64,000 nt of DNA. It comes from Haliscomenobacter sp. (GTDB lineage: Bacteria > Bacteroidota > Bacteroidia > Chitinophagales > Saprospiraceae). A program made the position numbers and the translations under genes. Location of the stretch: positions 124,001 to 188,000 of the forward strand of contig JADJHZ010000003.1 of the NCBI GenBank assembly GCA_016707205.1, given 5' to 3'. Positions 19,201 through 27,340 of the stretch are shown piece by piece (positions within the stretch are counted from its first letter, which is position 1; each line of letters starts with the position of its first letter). Under the pieces are notes generated by a model, which ran no database searches, was not told where the DNA came from, and worked only from the letters and a program-made list of their open reading frames with translations.

Positions 19201-20655
19201 TTAATTGGGAAGGGCTGCTTTCAGCACTTCCTTATCGTCGAAGGGATATTTCACCCCTTTGATTTCCTGGTATTTTTCATGCCCTTTACCCGCTACAAGG
19301 ATCAAATCTCCTTTGGCGGCAAGGCGGCAGGCGGTACGGATCGCCTCTTTCCTGTCGGTGATGGAAAGCACTTTGGGTTCCTGTCCTTTTGGAATGCCCT
19401 GCTCGATTTCCCGGATAATCGCTTCCGGGTCTTCTGATCTGGGATTGTCTGAAGTGATTACCACCTGATCGCTGAGGGTGCAAGCGATTCGGGCCATTTC
19501 CGGACGCTTGGTCCGGTCGCGGTCGCCTCCGCATCCAAAAACCGCGATGATGCGGGTATTCCCCTTTTTCAATCCCTGCATAGTCCGCAGGACTTTGTCC
19601 AGCGCATCCGGCGTATGCGCATAGTCCACCACTGCGGTGAGATCCCTTTTAGGATCAACCAGATAGTCAAACCGGCCCTCGGCGGATTCCACCTGGCTCA
19701 ACCGGACCAAAACCTCCTGGGGTTCTTGTCCGAGGCACAGGGCCACCCCATAAGCAGCCAGCAGATTGTACGCATTAAAACCGCCGATCAGCCGGGCGTG
19801 GATCTGCTGCCCGTTCAGGTCCAGATGCAGGCCCTGAAGGCTATTATCCAGCACCTTCCCTTTAAAATCGGCCATCTGAAGCATGCCAAAACGAAAAACC
19901 TTCGCTTTGGTATTTTGCACCATCACCATACCGCGCTTGTCATCCACATTGACCAAGGCGAAAGCCTCTTTGGGCAGCGTATCAAAAAAACCTTTTTTCG
20001 CCTGTATATACCGGTCAAAGGTCTCGTGGTAATCCAGGTGATCGTGCGTAATATTCGTAAATACGCCTCCGGCAAACTGCAATCCCGCTATCCGCTGCTG
20101 ATCCGCCGCATGAGAACTCACTTCCATGAACGCATAACTGCACCCCGCGTCAGCCATTTCCTCCAGCAAGCGATTAATGAAAACCGCATCCGGGGTGGTA
20201 TAGGCAGAAGGGAGGACGCGATCCCCAATCCGGTTTTCGACCGTAGAGATCAGCCCGCATTTGTATCCCAGGCCGGAAAACAGCTGGTGCAATAACGTCA
20301 CCGTAGTCGTTTTGCCGTTGGTTCCGGTCACTCCGACCAGCGTCAACGCGGCGGAAGGGCGGTCGTAGAACGCGTGCGCCAGGAATCCGAGGGCTTTCGC
20401 GCTGTTGGCCACCCGGATATAGGTTACCTCCGGAGAACGTACGTCCGGCAAAGTTTCTGCCACCACGGCTGCGGCGCCGGACCGGACCGCCTGATCGATA
20501 TACTGGTGGCCATCCGATTGGATACCCCGGACCGCGACGAATACCGATCCTTCTGCGGCTTGGCGGGAATCAAATACCAGACCCCCGATCTCGCGATCCA
20601 GGTTCCCACTGATCTCCAGAGGCATAATGTCCGGTATAAGGTCCTTTAAAAGCAT
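19201..20655 (-). CDS. murE: UDP-N-acetylmuramoyl-L-alanyl-D-glutamate--2,6-diaminopimelate ligase
   Basis: Adds the third stem-peptide residue. 484 aa with ATP loop GVTGTNGKTTT near 112, the carbamylated-Lys region and NITHDHLDYHETFDRY near 205. The DNPR motif at 403-406 is the known determinant for meso-diaminopimelate rather than lysine, so the wall is predicted to be DAP-type. Eleven bases separate it from ftsI upstream. Confidence 0.97.
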   Translation of the reverse strand: MLLKDLIPDIMPLEISGNLDREIGGLVFDSRQAAEGSVFVAVRGIQSDGHQYIDQAVRSGAAAVVAETLPDVRSPEVTYIRVANSAKALGFLAHAFYDRPSAALTLVGVTGTNGKTTTVTLLHQLFSGLGYKCGLISTVENRIGDRVLPSAYTTPDAVFINRLLEEMADAGCSYAFMEVSSHAADQQRIAGLQFAGGVFTNITHDHLDYHETFDRYIQAKKGFFDTLPKEAFALVNVDDKRGMVMVQNTKAKVFRFGMLQMADFKGKVLDNSLQGLHLDLNGQQIHARLIGGFNAYNLLAAYGVALCLGQEPQEVLVRLSQVESAEGRFDYLVDPKRDLTAVVDYAHTPDALDKVLRTMQGLKKGNTRIIAVFGCGGDRDRTKRPEMARIACTLSDQVVITSDNPRSEDPEAIIREIEQGIPKGQEPKVLSITDRKEAIRTACRLAAKGDLILVAGKGHEKYQEIKGVKYPFDDKEVLKAALPN

Positions 20656-20666
20656 CTTGCGCGCCT

Positions 20667-22802
20667 TTATTGTAAAGTCAATTTAATGCGTTGCCGTTGC
20701 GCCGCTGTCCCGGGGCGGATCGATTGAAGCGCCACTTTACCAACCCCCTGAACGTCCACTTGCAAGCCCAGGTTCTCCAGAACATAGAGCGCATCCTTAA
20801 GTCCCAGGCCGGTCACATTGGGCACCTGCCCCCGGAAGAGGGTTTTTTTATCCATAAAAACCGAGTCCGTTTTGGCTCGGAGCATCACCAGATCCGTTGT
20901 TGGCGCGCCATAGACCGGAAGGTCCAGATATTCCATTACGTTGCGGATATCCTGCCGCTGCCCGAAGTCATAACTGGGGAGTTGGGCAGTGGCCAGTTTT
21001 GGTTTAGGTTGCGTGTTCACCGGTTCGTGAATATCCAGCGTGGCGAAATAGGTTTTGTCGGCAATTTCCCGAAAAACCGGCCCGGCCACATCGCTTCCAT
21101 AATAGCCGTGGGCTCGCGGGTTGTGGATGACCACGATACACGAATACACCGGGTTTTCTGCCGGGAAGTAGCCGATAAACGAAGCGCGGTACCCCCCGAT
21201 CCGGGTGCGTTCCGCGCTAAGGCGGCGATAGTTGGTCTGGGCGGTCCCTGTTTTTCCGGCAAATGAATACCTGTCGGTAAACAGTTTCTTTGCCGTTCCT
21301 TCCAGCACCACGCCTGCCAGAAGTTCCTGAGCCAGGCGAATGGTGCGCTCGGAAGCTATTTTGCGTTTCACTACCGTAGGGCGGAAGGTTTCGAGTTCCT
21401 CTCCATTGCGTTGAATCCCGGAAACCAGATACGGTTGCATCATGGTTCCATTGTTGGCTACCGCGTTGTAAAACGTCAGGAGTTGAAGCGGAGTCACGCG
21501 GCTTTCGTACCCAATCGCCATCCAGGGGAGGGTGGTCCCGCTCCAGCGGTCCTTCTGGCTGTAGGCTTCTTTGATATAAGGCGCCGCTTCCCCTTCGATC
21601 TCAATCCCGGTTGGGATATGGAGGTTAAACTGCTGCAGGCGGCGGATAAACCGGGCTGCATCGCCTTGACCTCCATAGGCTTGGTTCACCAGTTTGGCCA
21701 TGCCCACGTTGGAAGACATCTGAAACACCTGGCGGACCGTGGTGGTGTCGATCTCCTCGCTTTCGGGGGAAGAGTCGACCATGACGTCCTCGTAAAACTG
21801 AGTCTTGCCTTTTTCGATGTCGATGGAATCCTCCAGCCGGACGAATCCGTCCTCCAGCATGGCCATCATAGACGCCAGTTTGAACGTCGAGCCCGGCTCG
21901 ACCGAAGTACCCACGGCGTGGTTGTAAGTTTCCCACCACCCTTCCTGGCTTTTCCCCAGATTGGCGATCGCCTTGATGGCGCCGGATTTGACCTCCATCA
22001 AAACGGCGGTACCCCATTCGGCCTCGTGGTAGTTCAAAGCCCGGAGTAACGCATTTTCCACGATATCCTGGACGTTGATATCGATGGTCGTGATTACGTC
22101 GTCTCCCGGAGTAGGATCGATGGCCGACAGGTCCTGAAGCGGCAGCCAGATGTCTTTTTTGCGGTCGACGCAGATCATGTACAGTCCGCCGGGGTCGCCT
22201 TGCAGATAAGGCTCAAAGTAACCCTCGATCCCCACCGGCTTAGCGCCTTCGCGTACATAGCCTATGGTGCGCTGCGCCAGGACGCCAAAGGGCCGGCGCC
22301 GGTCGCTGCGCTGCTCGGCGATAACCCCGCCCCGAAATTGCCCCAGCCGGAACAACGGAAAGCTTTCAATAAACTTTTTTTCCGCGTAGGACACCTTCCG
22401 TTTGATCATCAGGTGGCGGTTGGTGGAATCCTGGCGAAGGCGGATCAAATGATCCCTGAGCCCACCCACGGTATAGGTATCGTCGATATACGTTGCCCAG
22501 CAATACGCCAGAGAATCGATATAGAGGTTAAAATCGCGTTCGTTGGGAGCCACAGGGTCAAAGTACAGGTCGAAATAAGGGATGGACGTTGCCAGCAGGC
22601 TCCCGTCGGAAGAGAAAATATTGCCCCGGTCGGCAGGGATTTCCTTGTAGCGCACGTAATTATTTTCGCCCTGTTCCCGCCAGGTGTCCCCCTGTACAAT
22701 ACTGATTTGAACGGTTCGATAAAGCAATAGGATGGCAGCCGGCACCACAATGCCGAAAAGAAGGAAATACACCCGGTAGAGGACTTCATTCTTAATATCC
22801 AT
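20667..22802 (-). CDS. ftsI: division-specific penicillin-binding protein FtsI (PBP3) with PASTA domain
   Basis: Class B transpeptidase crosslinking septal peptidoglycan. Start set at ATG 22802 (711 aa; MDIKNEVLYRVYF), 11 bp inside ftsL; a frame start at 22829 would lengthen the overlap to 38 bp. Residues 10-35 form the membrane anchor, followed by the PBP dimer domain. Transpeptidase motifs are S305-TFK, SSN 363-365 and KTG 517-519, all intact. The C-terminal ~60 residues (VPNVTGLGLKDALYVLENLG) form a single PASTA repeat, found in many Gram-positive and Bacteroidota class B PBPs but absent from E. coli FtsI. Confidence 0.95.
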   Translation of the reverse strand: MDIKNEVLYRVYFLLFGIVVPAAILLLYRTVQISIVQGDTWREQGENNYVRYKEIPADRGNIFSSDGSLLATSIPYFDLYFDPVAPNERDFNLYIDSLAYCWATYIDDTYTVGGLRDHLIRLRQDSTNRHLMIKRKVSYAEKKFIESFPLFRLGQFRGGVIAEQRSDRRRPFGVLAQRTIGYVREGAKPVGIEGYFEPYLQGDPGGLYMICVDRKKDIWLPLQDLSAIDPTPGDDVITTIDINVQDIVENALLRALNYHEAEWGTAVLMEVKSGAIKAIANLGKSQEGWWETYNHAVGTSVEPGSTFKLASMMAMLEDGFVRLEDSIDIEKGKTQFYEDVMVDSSPESEEIDTTTVRQVFQMSSNVGMAKLVNQAYGGQGDAARFIRRLQQFNLHIPTGIEIEGEAAPYIKEAYSQKDRWSGTTLPWMAIGYESRVTPLQLLTFYNAVANNGTMMQPYLVSGIQRNGEELETFRPTVVKRKIASERTIRLAQELLAGVVLEGTAKKLFTDRYSFAGKTGTAQTNYRRLSAERTRIGGYRASFIGYFPAENPVYSCIVVIHNPRAHGYYGSDVAGPVFREIADKTYFATLDIHEPVNTQPKPKLATAQLPSYDFGQRQDIRNVMEYLDLPVYGAPTTDLVMLRAKTDSVFMDKKTLFRGQVPNVTGLGLKDALYVLENLGLQVDVQGVGKVALQSIRPGTAAQRQRIKLTLQ

Positions 22803-23130
22803 CCGTATACGCGTTTTTATCCACGACAATGCGCAGCGGTTTCGACGGCGCGGCGATCAGGCCTTCTTCGCGAAGGCGGGAGGCCATCTCCACCTTGCGG
22901 CTATTAAACATGTTCTCCGACTCCAGGGTCAGGTAATACCACTTCAGTTCCTTCAACTCCCGTTGCAAGCCCTGGATTTCCCGCACGTTGCGTTCGGCAT
23001 AATGGCCGTTAGCGATGTAGAGGATCGCCAGAAACCCCATAAACAGGACAAAAACGAGGTTCTTCAGAAGAAGTTCCTCTGTCAGGTATCCGAGTTCAAA
23101 AAATTTTCCGAGACCTTGACGTTTTGCCAT
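22792..23130 (-). CDS. FtsL-like cell division protein
   Basis: 112-aa bitopic protein: about 25 N-terminal cytoplasmic residues, one membrane helix (LVFVLFMGFLAILYIAN, about 25-45), then a heptad-rich segment (REIQGLQRELKELKWYYLTLESENMF) typical of the FtsL/DivIC coiled coil. Sequence conservation in this family is weak; the call rests on topology and its place between rsmH and ftsI, where ftsL always sits. It would form the FtsQLB subcomplex with the FtsQ encoded downstream. Confidence 0.85.
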   Translation of the reverse strand: MAKRQGLGKFFELGYLTEELLLKNLVFVLFMGFLAILYIANGHYAERNVREIQGLQRELKELKWYYLTLESENMFNSRKVEMASRLREEGLIAAPSKPLRIVVDKNAYTDGY

Positions 23131-23232
23131 AACTGGTTTCTCTTATTCCTTTCTCAAAATTTGATCGTTGCGTTCCTTTCTTTTTAAAACCACCCCGTCC
23201 CCCGTCAACCGTACATCGTAAATCGTACATCG

Positions 23233-24129
23233 CTACATTTTTTCCCCGATGCGCAATTTCGCGCTCCGGGATCGAGGGTTTCTTTCTATTTCTTCCGGGC
23301 TGGGTTCGATCGCTTTTTTTGCGATTACCCGGAACGGCCGGAAGATATGGCCAAAATCGTCCTGCTCTATTTCCCCTTCCACATTTCCGGTTTTCAGGAA
23401 GTGTTTGACGAGGCGGTCTTCGAGGGAATGGTAGGCGATCACGACCAGCCGTCCACCCGGTTTGAGGACCTCCAGGCTTTGTTCCAGGAATTCAGCCAGG
23501 GCGCCTATTTCGTCGTTCACTTCGATGCGCAGAGCCTGAAACACCTGGGCGAGGTAGCGATGCCGGTGGCCGCGCACCAGCGGCTCGGCGACAGAAAGCA
23601 GGTCGCCCACGGTTTTGATCTCCCGGTGACTGCGTTCGGAGGTAATGCGCATCGCCAGAGACCGGGCATTGCGTACTTCGCCGTACGCGCTGAACAGTTC
23701 CTGGAGGGCTTCCGGGGAATAGGTGTTCAGCACCGTTGCTGCCGTGCGGGGCTCCAATTGGTTCATCCGCATATCCAGCAAATGATCGAACCGGAAGGAA
23801 AACCCGCGGGTTCCTTCATCCAATTGGTGGGAAGAAACCCCGAGATCCGCCAGAATCCCATCCACCGCTTTCACGCCTGCCAGCCGGAGAAATTTTCGCA
23901 GCAAGCGGAAGTTATGCGGCACAAACTCCAGGCGGCCGTCTTGCGGCAGGTTGGCTTTCGCGTCTTCGTCCTGATCAAACGCAATTAAGCGGCCTTTGCC
24001 GCTTAAGGAATTTAAAATCAACCGGGAATGCCCTCCGCCTCCAAATGTCGCATCCACATACACACCATCCGGGTGGATAGACAACCCCTGGAGGGCTTCT
24101 TCCGCCATCACCGGTTCGTGGTAGCTCAT
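23233..24129 (-). CDS. rsmH: 16S rRNA (cytosine(1402)-N(4))-methyltransferase
   Basis: SAM-dependent methyltransferase (MraW) modifying C1402 in the ribosomal P site. 298 aa: YHEPVMAEEAL at the N-terminus, SAM motif I YVDATFGGGGHSRLIL, DGILADLGVSSHQLD, RGFSFRFDHLLDMRM, and the C-terminal GGRLVVIAYHSLEDRLVKHFLK. The ATG overlaps the mraZ stop in an ATGA arrangement, indicating coupled translation. Confidence 0.97.
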   Translation of the reverse strand: MSYHEPVMAEEALQGLSIHPDGVYVDATFGGGGHSRLILNSLSGKGRLIAFDQDEDAKANLPQDGRLEFVPHNFRLLRKFLRLAGVKAVDGILADLGVSSHQLDEGTRGFSFRFDHLLDMRMNQLEPRTAATVLNTYSPEALQELFSAYGEVRNARSLAMRITSERSHREIKTVGDLLSVAEPLVRGHRHRYLAQVFQALRIEVNDEIGALAEFLEQSLEVLKPGGRLVVIAYHSLEDRLVKHFLKTGNVEGEIEQDDFGHIFRPFRVIAKKAIEPSPEEIERNPRSRSAKLRIGEKM

Positions 24130-24596
24130 TCGTCTTTCAGATTAGGTAGAGGGCCTCTTCCGAGTACGTCGTCGGCCAGGTCGGAAAAGTCGTCGGGCTC
24201 TTCATCGAGCATGCGATCGTATTCCTCTTTGGCCCAAATCTCGATCCGGTCGTTGTAAGCGGACAAAATGACGTCCTTTTCAACTCCGGCATATTCCAGC
24301 AGGCGCTTGGCAACCAGGATGCGGTCCGCCCCGTCCATGGTCACTTTGTTCGCGCCCCGGTAAAAATAGCGTACAAAGTCGCGGTTTTTCTTGCTGTAGA
24401 GATTCAACTGATTGATTTCGTTCGTGATACGTTCCCAAACTTCTTCGGGATACAGCATCATGCATTTTTCAAAGCCGCGGTTAATAACGAAAACATAGGA
24501 CTCCCGCTCGCCGAGTTGACTGATCAACCCGCTGGGCAATCGCATCCGACCTTTGTCGTCGATTTTGCAATCATATTCCCCAAGTAGTTGCCGCAT
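24126..24596 (-). CDS. mraZ: transcriptional regulator MraZ
   Basis: DNA-binding regulator of the dcw operon. 156 aa with two SpoVT/AbrB-like half-domains: LLGEYDCKIDDKGRMRLPSGL near the N-terminus and the second DGADRILVAKRLLEYAGVEKDVILSAYNDRIEIW around 85-120. MraZ rings bind direct TGGGN repeats separated by five bases; such repeats are present just upstream of this gene, so autoregulation is expected. First gene of the cluster. Confidence 0.96.
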   Translation of the reverse strand: MRQLLGEYDCKIDDKGRMRLPSGLISQLGERESYVFVINRGFEKCMMLYPEEVWERITNEINQLNLYSKKNRDFVRYFYRGANKVTMDGADRILVAKRLLEYAGVEKDVILSAYNDRIEIWAKEEYDRMLDEEPDDFSDLADDVLGRGPLPNLKDE

Positions 24597-24623
24597 GGAT
24601 ATACCTATTCATTTTCAGTTCTT

Positions 24624-24696
24624 CAAAAATATATAATATTTACACATCTTACCACTTTTTCCCACTTTATTATTCATTTTTTTTGAACTTCTCCCA
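24624..24696 (-). promoter_or_regulatory. dcw promoter with MraZ-type boxes
   Basis: Read on the minus strand: TGGGA at 24664-24660, five-base spacer AAAAG, TGGTA at 24654-24650, and another TGGGA at 24696-24692, about three helical turns from the first. This matches the 10-bp-period TGGGN array bound by MraZ. Downstream, TATTTTTG (24631-24624) fits the Bacteroidota -7 element TAnnTTTG and would start a transcript roughly 20 nt before the mraZ ATG. The boxes then cover the -33 region, which favours repression. No clear -33 TTTG is present. Confidence 0.65.
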
Positions 24697-24986
24697 CTGC
24701 CTTACGCTTTGAGTGTAAGATTGTTATCAAAAAAATGAAAAACAAAAACAATGAAATCGAAAAAGGAATACTTTTTCGTGTAAGCGCTCAAGGTTCAAGG
24801 TTCGAAGCAAAGCGATGTCCCCCTTTGGAGCTAATCTTGGAGGGGGCCAGGGGAGGACAGGCAAAGAACGGCAAGTTGAGGGCGTTAGGGCAATGAAGCG
24901 TTGCCTAACGGGTCCTGAATCGAACGTGGGAGAAAGTGGGAGGAAAATGAGGGGGAGGGAGGCACGAGACAAAGCCTCCGCCAGCG

Positions 24987-25049
24987 GGAACGCCGGTCGG
25001 GGGACCGGCGGATAGTTCCGCACGAAATCTGAGGATTTCGGCGAACAGG
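24987..25049 (+). repeat. 63-bp palindromic extragenic element, copy A
   Basis: Starts GGAACGCCGGTC and ends GGCGAACAGG. Inside are a GCCGGTC/GACCGGC stem, outer GGAAC/GTTCC arms and a second GAAATC/GATTTC stem, giving a multi-hairpin fold. Copy B lies at 25144-25206 and an inverted copy C at 37239-37299; the three align almost base for base. Confidence 0.8.
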
Positions 25050-25110
25050 GGGGAGGGAGAGGCTCGAGGCGGAGCCTCGTTAGATAGTGGGCACGAGGCA
25101 GGAGCCCACA

Positions 25111-25236
25111 GCTGTCTGGAACCTGTTAGTGAGCCATAAAATAGGAACGCCGGTCAGGGGACCGGGGGATAGTTCCGCACGGAATCTGAGGATTCCGGCG
25201 AACAGGCTTAACCGGCTTTTTCAGGTTCCAGACAGC
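25111..25236. mobile_element. MITE-like unit: 15-bp inverted repeats enclosing element copy B
   Basis: GCTGTCTGGAACCTG (25111-25125) is repeated exactly in inverted orientation at 25222-25236. The 126-bp interval contains palindromic element copy B (25144-25206) and no reading frame. Short terminal inverted repeats around non-coding DNA fit a miniature inverted-repeat element; no flanking target duplication was found. Confidence 0.5.
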
Positions 25237-25262
25237 ATTGGGCAGGAGCCTCGCGCCAGAAA

Positions 25263-26018
25263 CTAGGGCCTGGAATGCAATTCCGGGCTGCGGCGATAGG
25301 TGGAAAATAAACTCCGCCAACGGAGCTGAAGGACGCCCAGGGCGGCTTCTTTGATAATCTTTCCGGACATTTTAGAAACGCCCGCCACCCGGTCTGTAAA
25401 CGTGATGGGCACTTCTTTGATACGAAAACCTAGTTGCCTGGCGGCAAACTTCATTTCAATCTGAAAGGCATAGCCGACAAAATGGATCTTATCTAAATGG
25501 ATAGCTTCCAGCACTTCCCGGCGGTAGCAAACAAACCCGGCCGTTGGGTCTTTCACCGGCATCCAGCTCACCAGCCGGACGTAGACGGAAGCTCCATAAG
25601 AAAGAAAAATGCGGTCCCAGGGCCAATTTTGCACTTTGCCGCCCCGGACGTACCGAGATCCCACCGACAACCCGGCGCCTTCTTCTGCGCAAGCGTGGCG
25701 CAAGCGCAGCAGGTCCTTTGGGTTGTGGGAAAAATCGGCATCCATTTCAAAGATATAGTCGTATCCCTTTTCCAGGGCATACCGGAACCCGGCAATGTAC
25801 GCGGTTCCCAACCCCAGTTTGCCAGAGCGCTCCAGCAGGAACAACCGATCCGGGTATTGCTGCTGCTGCTCCTTAACCAACTGTCCGGTGCCATCCGGCG
25901 AACCGTCGTCAACGATGAGCAAATGAAAAGGATGGGCCAAAGAAAACACCGTTTGAATCATGGATACGATGTTCTCTTTTTCGTTGTAGGTCGGAATGAT
26001 AACGAGGCTGTCCGGCAA
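25263..26018 (-). CDS. polyprenol monophosphomannose synthase-like GT2 glycosyltransferase
   Basis: GT-A fold family 2 transferase that moves mannose (or another hexose) from a nucleotide sugar to a polyprenyl phosphate at the cytoplasmic face. 251 aa: N-terminal LVIIPTYNEKENI, LIVDDGSPDGTG (nucleotide site), FEMDADFSHNPKDLLRL (DxD-type metal site near 95) and the acceptor-side SRYVRGG. There is no C-terminal membrane pair, unlike DPMS type II/III enzymes. Sugar specificity cannot be assigned. Followed after ~115 bp by small membrane-protein genes on the same strand. Confidence 0.88.
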   Translation of the reverse strand: MPDSLVIIPTYNEKENIVSMIQTVFSLAHPFHLLIVDDGSPDGTGQLVKEQQQQYPDRLFLLERSGKLGLGTAYIAGFRYALEKGYDYIFEMDADFSHNPKDLLRLRHACAEEGAGLSVGSRYVRGGKVQNWPWDRIFLSYGASVYVRLVSWMPVKDPTAGFVCYRREVLEAIHLDKIHFVGYAFQIEMKFAARQLGFRIKEVPITFTDRVAGVSKMSGKIIKEAALGVLQLRWRSLFSTYRRSPELHSRP

Positions 26019-26132
26019 AGCTGGAATGTTTGTAGTGGTTGAAATAGCCCCAAAGATATCAGACTTTGGACTATAGACGTTAGAAATTGAGAAGAAAGTC
26101 GAAACAGGGAGACGAAACGTTTGAAATGGCGG

Positions 26133-26531
26133 CTATTCCCGGAGTTCAAACCAATTCATCCTCGTTCCAGTTTTCCCGAAGTTTTTTTCCCTGACGTCGG
26201 GGATGGGGGTCTTGTTTAAATCGAGGGGCGTTTCTACCGGATTTTCGACCTCTCCGGCGCTCATGGAGCGAAGTTCCTTTTCCAACTGTTGTTCTTCCCA
26301 GGCCTTATCGATCACGCCTACGCCAGGAACTCCAAATACGGAAAAATAATGGGAAACGATGCCTATTCCCCACCCGAAGATAGGCCAGTAAAACCACCAG
26401 TTGCCCTGAGAAGTAAACAAATTAATGGCGAAAAACATGGCGCTCATTGTGGCGTAGGTTCTGAAGTGTTCGAAGAACTCCTTCTTTTGCTTCACCCGTT
26501 TTTTGGCCTCTTCGACTTGTTCCTTTTTCAT
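26133..26531 (-). CDS. 2TM domain-containing protein
   Basis: 132 aa. A basic, helical N-terminus (EEAKKRVKQKKEFFEHFRTYATM) precedes two membrane helices separated by a short turn (SAMFFAINLFTSQ and WFYWPIFGWGIGIVSHYFSVF). The C-terminal 55 residues are polar. The GNWWFYWPIFGWGIGIVSHY pattern is the hallmark of the 2TM domain often found fused to LytTR regulators or in small gene clusters in Bacteroidota. Paired with the next 2TM gene 12 bp upstream. Function unknown. Confidence 0.85.
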   Translation of the reverse strand: MKKEQVEEAKKRVKQKKEFFEHFRTYATMSAMFFAINLFTSQGNWWFYWPIFGWGIGIVSHYFSVFGVPGVGVIDKAWEEQQLEKELRSMSAGEVENPVETPLDLNKTPIPDVREKNFGKTGTRMNWFELRE

Positions 26532-26542
26532 ACGTCCCTATG

Positions 26543-26896
26543 TTATACCAAGTCTTTGTCCGACCAGCGTTTGTCCAGGGGTTTAAGGGCCATTTCCTCC
26601 TGATCGTGGTCCGGGGAAGAGAGCAGTAGCCTTTTTCCGGTCCGGCGGACTTCCCCTCTTGGCCATCCATAGGCGCGCAGGTAATGGATGGCTACGCCGA
26701 TCCCCCAACCCAGGGTCATGGGATACCAGTCAAAGCCAAGTCCTCCCCTCCAATGCTGGTAGATGACAAACGCGTTGAACCCCAAATAAATCAGCAGGTG
26801 CCGGATGAACCGGTACTTTTGCAGGCTTTTGCGTTGAGCGGGGTCCATATTGGCGTACATATAATGCCTTCGGCCCATAGTTGTCGTTGTTTTCAC
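26543..26896 (-). CDS. 2TM domain-containing protein
   Basis: 117 aa with the same architecture as its neighbour: basic N-terminal helix (DPAQRKSLQKYRFIRHLLIYLG), then two hydrophobic segments ending in FDWYPMTLGWGIGVAIHYLRAYG. The pair probably arose by duplication and may form a membrane complex. No catalytic residues are evident. The first ATG (26896) gives a 12-residue polar lead; ATGs at 26878 or 26857 are alternative starts. Confidence 0.85.
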   Translation of the reverse strand: MKTTTTMGRRHYMYANMDPAQRKSLQKYRFIRHLLIYLGFNAFVIYQHWRGGLGFDWYPMTLGWGIGVAIHYLRAYGWPRGEVRRTGKRLLLSSPDHDQEEMALKPLDKRWSDKDLV

Positions 26897-26965
26897 CCAA
26901 GTTGATGCATCTCAGCTAAAATGACTATGAATTTAGACCAATAGCCGCACTTTCCCGAGCAATAC

Positions 26966-27310
26966 TCAATCGATCGCTTTCATAGCCTGGTTGCCGGTCC
27001 ATCCTCCCAAGCCGCCCAGCAGTCCGCCCAGCAAGCCGGTGACCCAAGGCATCGCGGCGCCGGGAACCCCGCCCAGGAGTTCGCCCATTTTAGCAGCCAG
27101 AATCCCCTCGTTGCCGATGGTGAGCCACCATGCCTGAGCCGACCATAGCAGGAAAATCCCCAGAAAACCGGCGGCAAATGCCTGAAAAGCCTTTTCGCTG
27201 AGCAAAGCCCCTGAAACAAAGGCGACGATAGCAAACGTCCACCAGGGAGTAAAAAACTGCGCGATAAAGGATAAGCCTATGATGACGGCCAGCAGAATCA
27301 GGAAACGCAT
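26966..27310 (-). CDS. small hydrophobic membrane protein, unknown function
   Basis: 114 aa, nearly all hydrophobic: predicted helices at about 2-22, 25-45, 47-66 and a glycine-zipper-like helix at 85-108 (GLLGGLLGGLGGWTGNQ). No recognised family. It is followed after 70 bp on the same strand... in transcription order it lies just downstream of the penicillin acylase gene (30 bp), suggesting co-transcription. Confidence 0.65.
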   Translation of the reverse strand: MRFLILLAVIIGLSFIAQFFTPWWTFAIVAFVSGALLSEKAFQAFAAGFLGIFLLWSAQAWWLTIGNEGILAAKMGELLGGVPGAAMPWVTGLLGGLLGGLGGWTGNQAMKAID

Positions 27311-27340
27311 AGAGAATCAGTTTTGCGGCAAACGACCGGT

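Larger units (their letters stand above)
24697..25262. other. non-coding region rich in palindromic repeats
   Basis: Between the mraZ promoter and the glycosyltransferase there is no credible gene; the longest minus frame (24727-25023) is Pro/Leu-rich and overlaps repeats. It holds two further TGGG boxes 10 bp apart (24927, 24937, plus strand), two copies of a 63-bp palindromic element, an AGGCTC/GAGCCT hairpin near 25051-25070 and a 15-bp inverted repeat. Confidence 0.6.

Noticed and set aside
24727..25023. 98-codon minus frame in the mraZ upstream region
   Set aside because: Pro/Leu/Ser-rich, overlaps the palindromic element and MraZ-type boxes, no homology features.
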